The translations under genes and the position numbers were made by a program. From the NCBI GenBank assembly GCA_021292105.1, contig CM037871.1, forward strand, positions 51,050,200-51,114,199: DNA of 64,000 nt, read 5' to 3'. Positions 49,381 through 60,900 of this stretch are shown in pieces (position 1 is the stretch's first letter; each line of letters starts with the position of its first letter). The notes under the pieces were generated by a model. It was not told where the DNA came from. It saw only the letters and a program-made list of their open reading frames with translations, and made no database searches. This stretch comes from Anadara kagoshimensis. Lineage: Eukaryota; Mollusca; Bivalvia; Arcoida; Arcidae.

Positions 49381-50084
49381 TTAGGTTATGTGTTCAGAAA
49401 CAATATTTAAATGACCGTTTACCTATTTATTCTTTTAAGATGCAGATCTGTCTGGTAACCGATAATAAGACTTTTTTGAAATGTAATTAAAACAGGAATT
49501 CTTTATCTTTTAAAATATTATGGTTTCCAGGCTGAAAATATGCGCTAAAAACCAACCACCATTTATTTGTAAGTTTTGAATACCAGTACATGTAATAAGA
49601 TTGAAATGGAAATTTTTTATTGTAAGACCATAGATATACAAAATTTGGATTGAGCCATGTAAAAAAAATTAATATTGCTGAAATATTTAACAGCAAAAGT
49701 TTAAGTTGTTTTTTATTTTTGTGTTAATTCCTGATAGATATATGCATTTGTGTTTTAATCATGAACCCAAAAAACGACATTTTAATGATTTTCTTCTAGT
49801 TTTGCATTAATATTCCGTTGCCATGGTAACCAATATCTGACTAAATTGATGGAAAAAAAGACTAAGTCGTATGCTTCTTGATAATATTTGACAAAATTAA
49901 TGCAAAACTGAAAAAAATGCCGTGAAATTTATTCATGATAATTTCAATATAACCAAGGGGTTAAGATAACAGTTTCCATTTTACAAAAAATTCCCGACAA
50001 AAATCCGTGTAGCACCTTTACAAAAATCCCATAACAACACAGTGCGTGAAAAAAGAGGGCCACGCCTCTTATCATCATCATCAT
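49381..50084. other. intergenic, nothing recognised
   Basis: AT-rich, short open frames only, no exon or repeat I can support. Confidence 0.5.
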
Positions 50085-50272
50085 ATCATAAGTCATGGGG
50101 ACCTTTGGAAGAGACCTTAAAATCCGATGTTCCGTGTCATGGCAGGCGTAAGAATCCTGGCACATTGCAAAGGTAATAATTTCTGGTACTTCACCTATAG
50201 CTGATGACATATCGATATAAGTGAAATATTTTTGACTGGGACGTAAAACCCATTTAATCAATCAATCAATCG
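50085..50272 (+). mobile_element. tRNA-derived SINE, 5'-truncated
   Basis: TACTTCACCTATAGCTGATG, ATATAAGTGAAATATTTTTG, ACTGGGACGTAAAACCC and the tail AATCAATCAATCAATC match the SINE family. Head missing. Confidence 0.75.
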
Positions 50273-50639
50273 TCCATCTGAGATCATGGCAATTTGATCT
50301 CCCTATGTTTTAAATTCTATGTGTCTACAGTGCATTTTTATTTAGACAGTGTAGTTTGGAATTAACTCACGCTTGTTAAATACACTGCATAGGGTTATTC
50401 GATGTTTTATTTTAACCTTTTACATTTTGTAGGACGTTAAGATGTCTACCCTCTACAAGCATTAATACACGTGTTTGTTTGCACCACAACGCTGGACAGC
50501 AACTCGTTTTGTTTTATAGTTGTACATCGTGGGTCTAATTCTTAGGAAAATTGTTAATCTCTCTCAATGTCCCAGTTTAACTTTTACAACCATATTGATC
50601 GTGCTCACGAATAACAGTACTTCTCAGTGCCTATGTCAT

Positions 50640-50872
50640 ATTATAAATTTTATAAATTTTTATAAATTTTTTAATTTTCTGAATGAAATATTCAAAAATT
50701 TATAATATGAAAACTAGTTGTCTTATCATAAATTTTTGAATATTTCATTCAGAAAATTCAAACTTGTCATATTATAATTTTTTGAATATTTCATTCAGAA
50801 AATTTAAACCTGTCATATTATAAATTTTTGAATATTTCATTCAGAAAATTCAAAAATTTATATGACACCTAG
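50640..50872. repeat. AT-rich repeat with one inverted and three direct copies
   Basis: TTTTTGAATATTTCATTCAG occurs in direct orientation near 50733, 50780 and 50826, and its complement lies near 50674-50697. Units are about 47 bp. The inverted arm could form a long AT hairpin with the direct copies. Confidence 0.82.
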
Positions 50873-51556
<684 letters not shown>

Positions 51557-51849
51557 GACAATAAATGTACATTTAAATGAGATATACATTAAACTCATTC
51601 ATGGATTTATAGACAGGCGGTCTTGATATACAGTACAGATCTTATCTGTCGAAAGTTTAACATTGAGCAAAAAGAAAAGGAGTTGAAGCTATGCACTGTA
51701 AAGTGGCCGGGATATTGGTAGCTAGTGTCGTAAAAGCTGTCCTGGCGAAGGATAGACAGCAGCTGCCGAAATACAGCTAACGAGGGATCACGAACTGACA
51801 TATTCCTCACTAATTCGTTAGCTTAGAGTTCAACTTTCGACAGGTCTGT

Positions 51850-52930
51850 ACTGTAGATGGACTTTTTGGTTGAAATACGAAGTAAATGGACCTGGTCTTC
51901 ACGGAGAGGTGGTCTTTATATAGTTGAAATATGAGGTAAATGGACCTGGTCTTCACGGACAGATGGTCTTTATATAGTTGAAATATGATGCAAATGGACC
52001 TGGTCTTCACGGACAGGTGGTCTTTATATAGTTGAAATACGAAGTAAATGGACCTGGTCTTCACGGACAGATGGTCTTTATATAGTTGAAATATGAAGTA
52101 AATGGACCTGGTCTTCACGGATAGGTGGTCTTTATATAGTTGAAATATGAAGTAAATGGACCTGGTCTTCACGGACAAGTGGTCTTTATATAGTTGAAAT
52201 ATGAAGTAAATGGACCTGGTCTTCACGGATAGGTGGTCTTTATATAGTTGAAATATGAAGTAAATGGACCTGGTCTTCACGGACAGGTGGTCTTTATATA
52301 GTTGAAATATGAAGTAAATGGACCTGGTCTTCACGGACAGGTAGTCTTTATATAGTTGAAATATGAAGTAAATGGACCTGGTCTTCACGGATAGGTGGTC
52401 TTTATATAGTTGAAATATGAAGTAAATGGACCTGGTCTTCACGGACAGGTAGTCTTTATATAGTTGAAATATGAAGTAAATGGACCTGGTCTTCACGGAT
52501 AGGTGGTCTTTATATAGTTGAAATATGAAGTAAATGGACCTGGTCTTCACGGATAGGTGGTCTTTATATAGTTGAAATATGAAGTAAATGGACCTGGTCT
52601 TCACGGACAGATGGTCTTTATATAGTTGAAATATGAAGTAAATGGACCTGGTCTTCACGGATAGGTGGTCTTTATATAGTTGAAATATGAAGTAAATGGA
52701 CCTGGTCTTCACGGACAGGTGGTCTTTATATAGTTGAAATATGAAGTAAATGGACCTGGTCTTCACGGACAAGTGGTCTCTATATAGTTGAAATATGAAG
52801 TAAATGGACCTGGTCTTCACGGACAGGTAATCTTTATATAGTTGAAATATGAAGTAAATGGACCTGGTCTTTACGGACAGGTAGTCTTTATATAGTTGAA
52901 ATATGATGCATATGGACCTTAAAGCACAGG
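51850..52930 (-). repeat. 54-bp tandem array with a 336-codon open frame
   Basis: About 20 copies of a 54-bp unit (GACCTGGTCTTCACGGACAG onward). On the minus strand the array is open without a stop from 52820 to 51810, because the unit is 18 codons: VKTRSIYFIFQLYKDHLS. Copies differ by substitutions only. The tail after the array reads SPSTVQTCRKLNSKLTN then stop. No homology, signal peptide or splice context is evident. Its left flank (TTCGACAGGTCTGT, 51838) recurs at 59977, so the array sits in an interspersed sequence. Most likely non-coding; coding is not excluded. Confidence 0.9.
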
Positions 52931-53195
52931 TTGTCTTTATATCGAGATGGTTGCAATGACAGTTTTGTACACCGCTATCAGACTGTTCTCAGATTTAATT
53001 GTTGAATGTACATAAATGATACAACATCGGATTATGGAATCAGATTGATTTATTACATTACATTTTGATTTTTTCCAATACAAAGTTTTATCACATAAGC
53101 TTTAATAAATCACGGAATAGCAGAAACAAGATGTCTATATGGTTACTAATGCAGATTTCGATGTCCTCAAAACACAACAATTACTTAAAGATTAC
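52931..53195. other. short intergenic stretch, nothing recognised
   Basis: AT-rich, no supported feature. Confidence 0.5.
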
Positions 53196-53606
53196 CAGGC
53201 TCCAGCTTCACAACCATTCCTTAACCAAATGTTTCTAAACTTAATTTAACAGTATTTGGCAATTACAGAACATTTTTGACAACACTAAATGCAGATGTTA
53301 TAAGCTTCACGTGATTTTCAAAATGACACTTTAACTTTTAATTCCGGAATAACTTACTGTTTAATTCATGTCCGGCAGAGCACATGTTTTTCAAGCTTTT
53401 AGATATGAAAATCAATAAATTTCTATCATGTCATATACCGTTGTGAAGTCGTAATAAATGAGCACCAAGGTACATACCATCTCAGTCAGAAAATAAAACG
53501 CATAACTTTTAAACTTGTTAAACAGTAACAAAATTATTAAGAGTTCAAATGTCAGATTTAAGTTAAGGAAAATCTTAGTTAAGGAATGATTGTAAAACTG
53601 AGTCAA
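53196..53606. mobile_element. MITE with long terminal inverted repeats, copy 3
   Basis: The left AGCTTCACAACCATTCCTTA and right AGTTAAGGAATGATTGTAAA are inverted and match 39276-39508; the right arm is nearly identical to copy 1 (AAGTTAAGGAAAATCTTAGT). The interior is longer, about 410 bp in all. Confidence 0.7.
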
Positions 53607-54738
53607 GTTTCAGACCATAATAAAGTTAAATATAATACTAGTATCAAGAAGGGTCAGATAGGCCATCAGCCTATAGCTATGAGCATTGCTGCAAGACTTC
53701 AAAAACAGAAATTAATAGAAAAAAAAAACACGAAACAAAAATTCTAAGTAAATGTGCATGTATAAGAATATCTTATTGATATTTATTTCAAGGGGATGTG
53801 TCCTTTAAAATATAATGCAACATAGTCCTATAAAGAGAAAAAATGAAAATACAAAATATAATCACAATTTACATAGCAAAGAAACTGGCATGTTAACATG
53901 TGTAACATGTTAACTTTCACCATCGAATCGTGAACCTGGTGTTCTGGAAGGGTAAGCACCTTCAGTTTAGCTGACTACAACAGCCAAGTGTAAAAATCAG
54001 AATTTAAAACTAAATAATTTTATAATTGGAAAAAGAAAATGTAGATGATGGAACATACTAGTAGATCTAATCTCAATGAATCACTAAATCGTTTTAATTA
54101 CATGTTATACCAGTTTTGAATACAATTCCTCATCAGCAGTGTTTGTACCAAAATTCTGAAATCATTTTTTCCCAAAATGTTGAAAAAAAAACAATTTAAT
54201 TGGCACCGCAAACACTATCGCAATAAGACCGACTTTGAGCATTTTACATGTAAATCATTTACTGTTACTAAAGTGTATAATTGTTTATTGAAATTAAACC
54301 GTGTTGTGCGTTGGAATGTTCAAGATAATAAAATATATCTTAACCGCAGGTCTTTGGACGTGATTGTTTGCAGTTTGGATAAACCATGCCTCCAAAGATT
54401 GTTTTAAGGAAATTATTAGTTATTTTTGTGTAATTAACAGGAGAACTTCCATTTGTAAAGAAAATACAAGTATTATTTTTATTTAAAAGGCTGCCTAAAA
54501 TAAACCAATTCCAACATTTTTGTGAAAATTCATAGAATTCAATTTAAGGATTGTAAAAGTATTTCAATATAAACTACATGTATAAATATCGGACATCGAG
54601 GGAAAACTTTTACCAAAGTAAATGAGCAGTTGACTCTAGTATAATCAAATGGTTTTAGTTGCTGAAAGTCAATTATGATATTTATACAAATAACTTTAGG
54701 TACATATAATACTTTAATTTTAAAAAAAAATCAATGTC
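53607..54738 (-). other. 3' flank of the SLC23-like gene, probable 3' UTR
   Basis: Lies downstream of the SLC23 stop on the minus strand. A plus-strand frame of 76 codons (54177-54407) has no recognisable homology. AATAAA-like complements occur near 54477, but I cannot choose a cleavage site. Confidence 0.4.
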
Positions 54739-54983
54739 TTATGGGAAAGATGCCTCAGAATTCAATTCCACTTTCTCTTTTCCGACCGCCACATCTGGTT
54801 GTCGTTTTTGTGGTGTATTTGGACAAAAAGGTAAAAATCGTACAAATCTTGAATTCATAAGCCTCTGTGGAAATATGGGGTCGTACACTTCAACACCAAG
54901 AACATAATTATTGTCCTTTTCCTCATCTTCTGTCTCTTTTCCCAGATTTTGCCATGCTGTTATGCCTCTTTCTTCCGGAGTTC
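54739..54983 (-). CDS. SLC23-like last exon: cytoplasmic C-terminus
   Basis: Encodes TPEERGITAWQNLGKETEDE, then VYDPIFPQRLMNSRFVRFLP and a tail ending SEASFP and TAA at 54741-54739. TPEERG and the F.R..P.CP block match the family; the remaining tail is charged and variable. Confidence 0.93.
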
Positions 54984-57900
54984 CTGCAATGATATTGTAG
55001 ATAACTGGTATTTGCCATAAAGTGTTTTAGACGACATTTTAATCGCCTGGTTGTTTTATTCGCGTTGTACAAATTCCGCGAAAACTACAGTAGAAAATTT
55101 GTAACATGCGTAAAATTATATATATTCTCGATCTTATTATCAATTTCATAAATCCGCGAATATCACACTCCATGAAAAAGTCAAAAATTACAAAACCGCA
55201 AAACTAAGTTTGGTTAACTTAAGTTTGGAAACACCAACGTTACAAAAATGAACTATAACAAAGCACATACCTGGAACGGTATTATCCAGGAAACAGGCCA
55301 TTACACCACCAGATAACATTGGATTGGCAAACATTATCCGCAAAGCATTATCAAAATCACTATTTCCTGATAAAGAGAAACGAATATTATAATACAAACG
55401 TACATCCAAACAGTTTTCCACAAATAAAACATTATTAAACAAAAACAAGCATATTAATCCATTAAACATTTATTTGATTGGTGTCTGATAAAATGATTTT
55501 ATTATTGAATACATTGAGATTTAAAAAATACAAAAATTCAATGTTAAACAATCAAACCGTTTCATTGATTATTTCATTTCTAACATCAACTTTTTACCCT
55601 TTTTTGTTTTCTGTATTAATTTTTTTTCTGTGGGGGAGTGGGATCAATGACTAAGTGTTCTAAAACACAACATCACGAATCAGAATGCCCCCACCCCACC
55701 ACTTGAAAGGCAACTAATGTGACAAAATATGTTAGTTCACTTGTCGAAGGTATGTGGTGTTCTTTGAAATCTTCTGTTACCTACACCATTTTAGATCTGA
55801 CCACCTCAACACAAGTGAAAATATCTTGACTGGGCCGTACAAAGTTGCCCCGCTCCACTTTTTACCTGTATTTATTTCTTCTGGCCATATTTCAACCCAG
55901 CGTGGAATCATGATACCAACCAACATAGATATACCGATTACAGCCAAATTTCTTGTAGAACCTAGCGACACAACCTGAAGATTTGACAAAACTATACCAA
56001 ACAACATGCCAAACATGATAACCATAGAACCACCAAGTACTGGGTAAGGTATGGTTACAAAAATAGCTCCAAATTTTCCAATTATTCCTAAAAATACGTT
56101 GATAAAAGCAACTCCAATGAACACATCTCTGCTTGCAACCTACAACACAAAACAGTGAAAGTAATTAAACATTATAAGGCACCAAATTAATGTTTAATAT
56201 TTTTTAGGTTTTCATAAAACTTAATTTCACATAAGTCAATTGCAATAAGTATACAAATAACTTATAGTGTCTTTGGTTAGCTAAATGCAAAATTAATATA
56301 GGTACTAGTATTTGCCTTGCTATACAGTCATCAAATAATTCCAAATGTAGATGATGTAGAATGTTATGGAAATCCCATAGTGGAGGGCAGGGTGAACACC
56401 TGTAATCGGATTGACGATGGTAAGCTGTTTTATTTACACAGTTAGCCGTGCTTCTGGCCCATCAGAATTTTTAGAGTCATCTTTTCAATTGGTGTTATGG
56501 ACATTCTATAGTGCCCGACAAGATGAACATCTCCAATCAAATAGGAGATGGTAAGGTCTGTTGTTCACGCTTCTGATCCAACATTTTATTTTCAAAACCA
56601 CTTTTTTAAAATACTTAAAATGAACGACTTTTGAAATTTATAGCTGTTATGGCAATTGCATGTACATTTATTATAAGATTAAGTACTTACTTTAGTGACT
56701 CCAATAGCACCAACATTCCCGCCAGTTGTTGTGTTAGCAACACCACAGCCAATCGCACCGGCAATAATAGTACACAATCCCTCTGTTGCTATGCCTCTGT
56801 TAACGGCATGACTTGGAGGTGGCGGAACGTTACACATCCGCTGACATGCGTAGTAATCTCCGATGGAATCCAAAATTGATGTTATTGTAGCTATTAGGAA
56901 TGCTATGAAAACACCCGCATTAAATGATGGTGGACCAAACTGACCTGCAAGAGATAAAAGAGAATTATTACTTTTGTATCTAAACATGTACGTGGCAACA
57001 ACCAGGACCACTCAAACACACCCACAATACTCGAATGGAAATGTCAATTATGCATAAATCTTCGTTTAGTAATGCTATTACGTGATGACATTATTTACAA
57101 ATTATATTCTATACTTTGTGCATGTATGATGATTGCGAATTAAGCATTATAATTAGAACACAATATAGCAGGGAAAACCGTTCGAATTTATAAGCGACAT
57201 ATTGGTATACAGGGGTTAACGCTAAAAGGGAAATGATTACTAACTGTACGACAACTTGTAGTTGTAGGCAATAGCCAAAGTCATTGATAATAAGCTTTAA
57301 GTCAAAACATACCAATGGAGTTCTACAGCAAGGAAATATTACATGCCTATCAAGAAAACGTGATTGCACTAGGATCTAGTGAAATATACAACCAGATACT
57401 GTACCAATGCGTGGGTGTGGACTTATGTCGAAAATTGAACAAAAAGCCAACAAATCCGTGCCGAATCGGTATCTTATATCGTCCACTCGTTAGTTATCTC
57501 GGCAGTTTCGGCATTCGGCACTTGCTATCTATCTTTAGACAACTTTTCGGCCAGTAGCTATTCATATCTCGTCTGTTCGACAACTGAGTTTAGACTATAC
57601 CTTCGTAGCTCTCAATATTTCACTTTCCACAGGTATATACCGTTTTTTTTATTTACCTGGATATGGAAAGTAAAACCAAGGAAAATTTGAGATCACGTCT
57701 GCTCTAGCATCAGTTCGTGCATTGAAATCAGGAGCATTAGGATCGTCTGAGAACACTCCTGCAGCTGTCAGAATACCACTGACCAACCATCCAATTATAA
57801 TGGCAATCAGCAGCTGAAAGAAAAAATGGCGAATTATGAACGATTTTATTTGAATTGATGTCTCGGAATCCAAACTTATTCTGGTTATTTTCAACGTCAA

Positions 57901-60900
57901 AGTATTTCAATGTTCCTTTCATTCTCAATTTTGAAATCACATATGATGGGATGAGTTAGCTAGCTACACAGAAGATGCTTACCCTTCTGGAGCATCTGCA
58001 CTCGCATTCTTCTTGAAATTTCACGTGTTTAACTTAAATGACAAATTTTAAAAGTTTTTAATTTGCTTTTGGGATTTTGATTCGAACATGGACCGGTATG
58101 TTTGTATTTGATTAGTAACTTAACCTTATTGAAGTATTGGAGGGACCATTCATCTAACCATACAACCAGACTAAAGAATGTCGAACGGTAAATTTTAAAT
58201 CAGCATACCACAGAAAAACTATTAACAAACTAGAAAAACTGTGAGCCACAAGCTCACAAAAAATACCCCCCGCTCCCCCACATAAAAAAATCCATCGGAT
58301 CAAATTTTTAGGAGGTGCACATCTACATTATATCACAAAGATTGTGTGAAAGTTTCATGAAAACCCATTGAAGGGTTTAGGAGGAATTGCGGATAAGAGA
58401 TAGGTACCCTAAGGTGTAACGGAAGGACGGACGGACACATGGACGGACACCCTATCACTATATACCCCCACACTTTTTAAGTGGGGGGTATAATAATAAT
58501 CTGATAGTCGGAAATCATAAAGAAAGCATTGTATTTAATAAAGGAAAATATATTACAACATACCGCGAACACTTGATGTAGTGGGTACCACAGTATATGA
58601 CATCCCTTCTGTCGACTCCACATAGGAATTGGTGCTTTTCTTCTTGCCAGATACAATGCTAAAATGACAGCTGTTCCAGCTGTTCTGTAATTACGGATTG
58701 TGCAATATTAATGAAATTGAAAAACAGTTACTTGACAAAAGCCAAAACAGCCAACAATACCTGATAACGAATGGAAAACAATAAGATTCGATATATACAA
58801 TTGAATAAATAACCAATGGACAGTTAGTATGGTGACATAATATTATTCGCCAGGGGGTTTACGTACTATGGTATAGTCAAACAACAATGACTTGTCCGCT
58901 TGACCTTTAGTTTAAATGTTTATCATGGATCAGTTAATTTATATATAGGGAACACGCATGTTTATTTCGTCTATTTTATGAGAACACCAATCACGAACAC
59001 TGTTCATGTTAGAATCCCAATACTCCACATGTAATTGATGGGTTCTCCTATATGAGTATTTCTAATGAAAGGCCAACCAGGCAGGTAATTGTAGTTTGCC
59101 TATAGAGCCCAATCATGCACTATACATGTATTACTTGTATTCATTTATACCAAATCATCACCTTTATTCAATAAATATTTAATATTGAATCTAAAATTAC
59201 CGAAATTTGATTCTGAATTAGTAAAACTAGGTACATCAGCGTGGATAAAAGAACACTGACTGCATATCAATTAATTAATATTGTTAATATTTTATAAGGG
59301 CAACTTGTGTACAAGATGATAGCGCAGTATTTGATCAATTTAAACACATATTACGTATTTTCCAAAGTTGCAACAGTTGTCAGATACTACCTTAAAATGA
59401 ATGATAACAATTTGTAGCTAAGCAAAACGTCCTTAGCAATAGCCAATACAATGTAACTAAGAACACAAGACAACAGGCGAACAAAAACAAGATGACATAA
59501 ACAGACAGAAGGGTCGTGATCATTAACTTTCTACAGTGCAGACCTGTAAAAAGTTCATCACAGTATTGTTGATAAGTTTGATGTCTCTGTGTCCAGGATT
59601 GCCCTAGATATATTTGACGTCCCATAGTTCCATGTTCCTTTCACATAATTTTGATTACACACATGGCGTGTGTAGCTAAACAGGAGGTGCTCACCCTTCC
59701 GGAGCACCCGATCTCACTTCGCTGGGAGAAGTTCACGTGTCTGAACATGTCAGTTCCAAAGTTTTATACTTTGCCTCTGAATTGTGATTCGGACATGGAT
59801 TAGTAGGTTTGTTTTTGATGAACACTATCTTGACAAATTATATGCGAATCAGAAGCCCATTTAGCTATATCTCGAGAGGTTTTTTTCCTATATCTCTGTA
59901 TCCTTTGGTCACTAGCTATCAATTCCGCCACTTGACAGCATAGTTTTTACTCCTTTCCGGCAGCGCAGTATTGAACTTTCGACAGGTCTGTGCTGTACTT
60001 ATAGTCCTGAAACTCATTATGGGTAAAGAGTACTTGTGTTGTACTTGGATTTGTATTATTCTGTTTAGACATTGATTTAGTTACTTACAAAGTTGAAGTA
60101 CCCCAGTATACTTTGGCAAAATTTGTAGTTGACCTAGTAAGGAAAATGGCCATAAGCAAAATAGTCGGAACCACGGTTAAAGGGCCAACAAATCTCAGCA
60201 GGAACCCAACCAATCCTGTCGCTCCAATCAGAGTATGAACAACGCCAGCAAGCATCAGACAACCTTCAAACTAAAATGAAACAAAAACATATGTCAAAAA
60301 CCAGTACTTGAATGTCTGATATTACTATACAAATCTGTTGTCATGGAAATTGTTTGTGATATGTTACAAGTCTGTCTTGGTGAAGGTTCAACCCAAAAGT
60401 TTTTAATCCATCTATTGACCAGGATTTTTTTAAAATTTTGTTTTTGAAGCGAACCACAATTAAAACCATACCCGTATCTTTTAGTTGAATATGATATTTT
60501 ACCACGATTCATAATTGTTTCGATCAATTTTTCTGCGAGGCAATTTGACGGAATCGCAATTGGGTCGCAAGCGCAATACATGATGCATGGCCCATAACGT
60601 TTGTGGTAAATTTTATACGAAATATGGAATCGCTTAATTTGACATTTCTTCCATAAAAATGACATTATTTCGGAAATATGCAAACTATTCCATATCCATT
60701 GAAAATAGTTTTTAACCACAATTATTATGAGGTATGCATGTAATTATAACGTGGAGCTCTGGCGAAACTAATAAACCATGTCATATGCTCTAATGCTACT
60801 GATGATTTTTGAAGTAAAATATTAAAATTTAGCTCATGGTACCGCTTCTTAATTCCAATGACCGATTTCACGTTGTAAAGGCAATATGGTAAAACTTTCG

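Noticed and set aside
54177..54407. 76-codon plus-strand frame downstream of SLC23
   Set aside because: Very AT-rich, no homology recognised, in the likely 3' UTR of the opposite strand.
55800..55845. SINE tail fragment (CACAAGTGAAAATATCTTGA) in an SLC23 intron
   Set aside because: Similar to the SINE tail, but too short and isolated to list as an element.
56360..56575. Two-copy repeat with ATGGTAAG and CACGCTTCTG
   Set aside because: Similarity is weak and I could not align the copies over their length.
60294..60719. 141-codon minus-strand frame in an SLC23 intron
   Set aside because: No recognisable domain, and it lies between two exons that splice together in frame.
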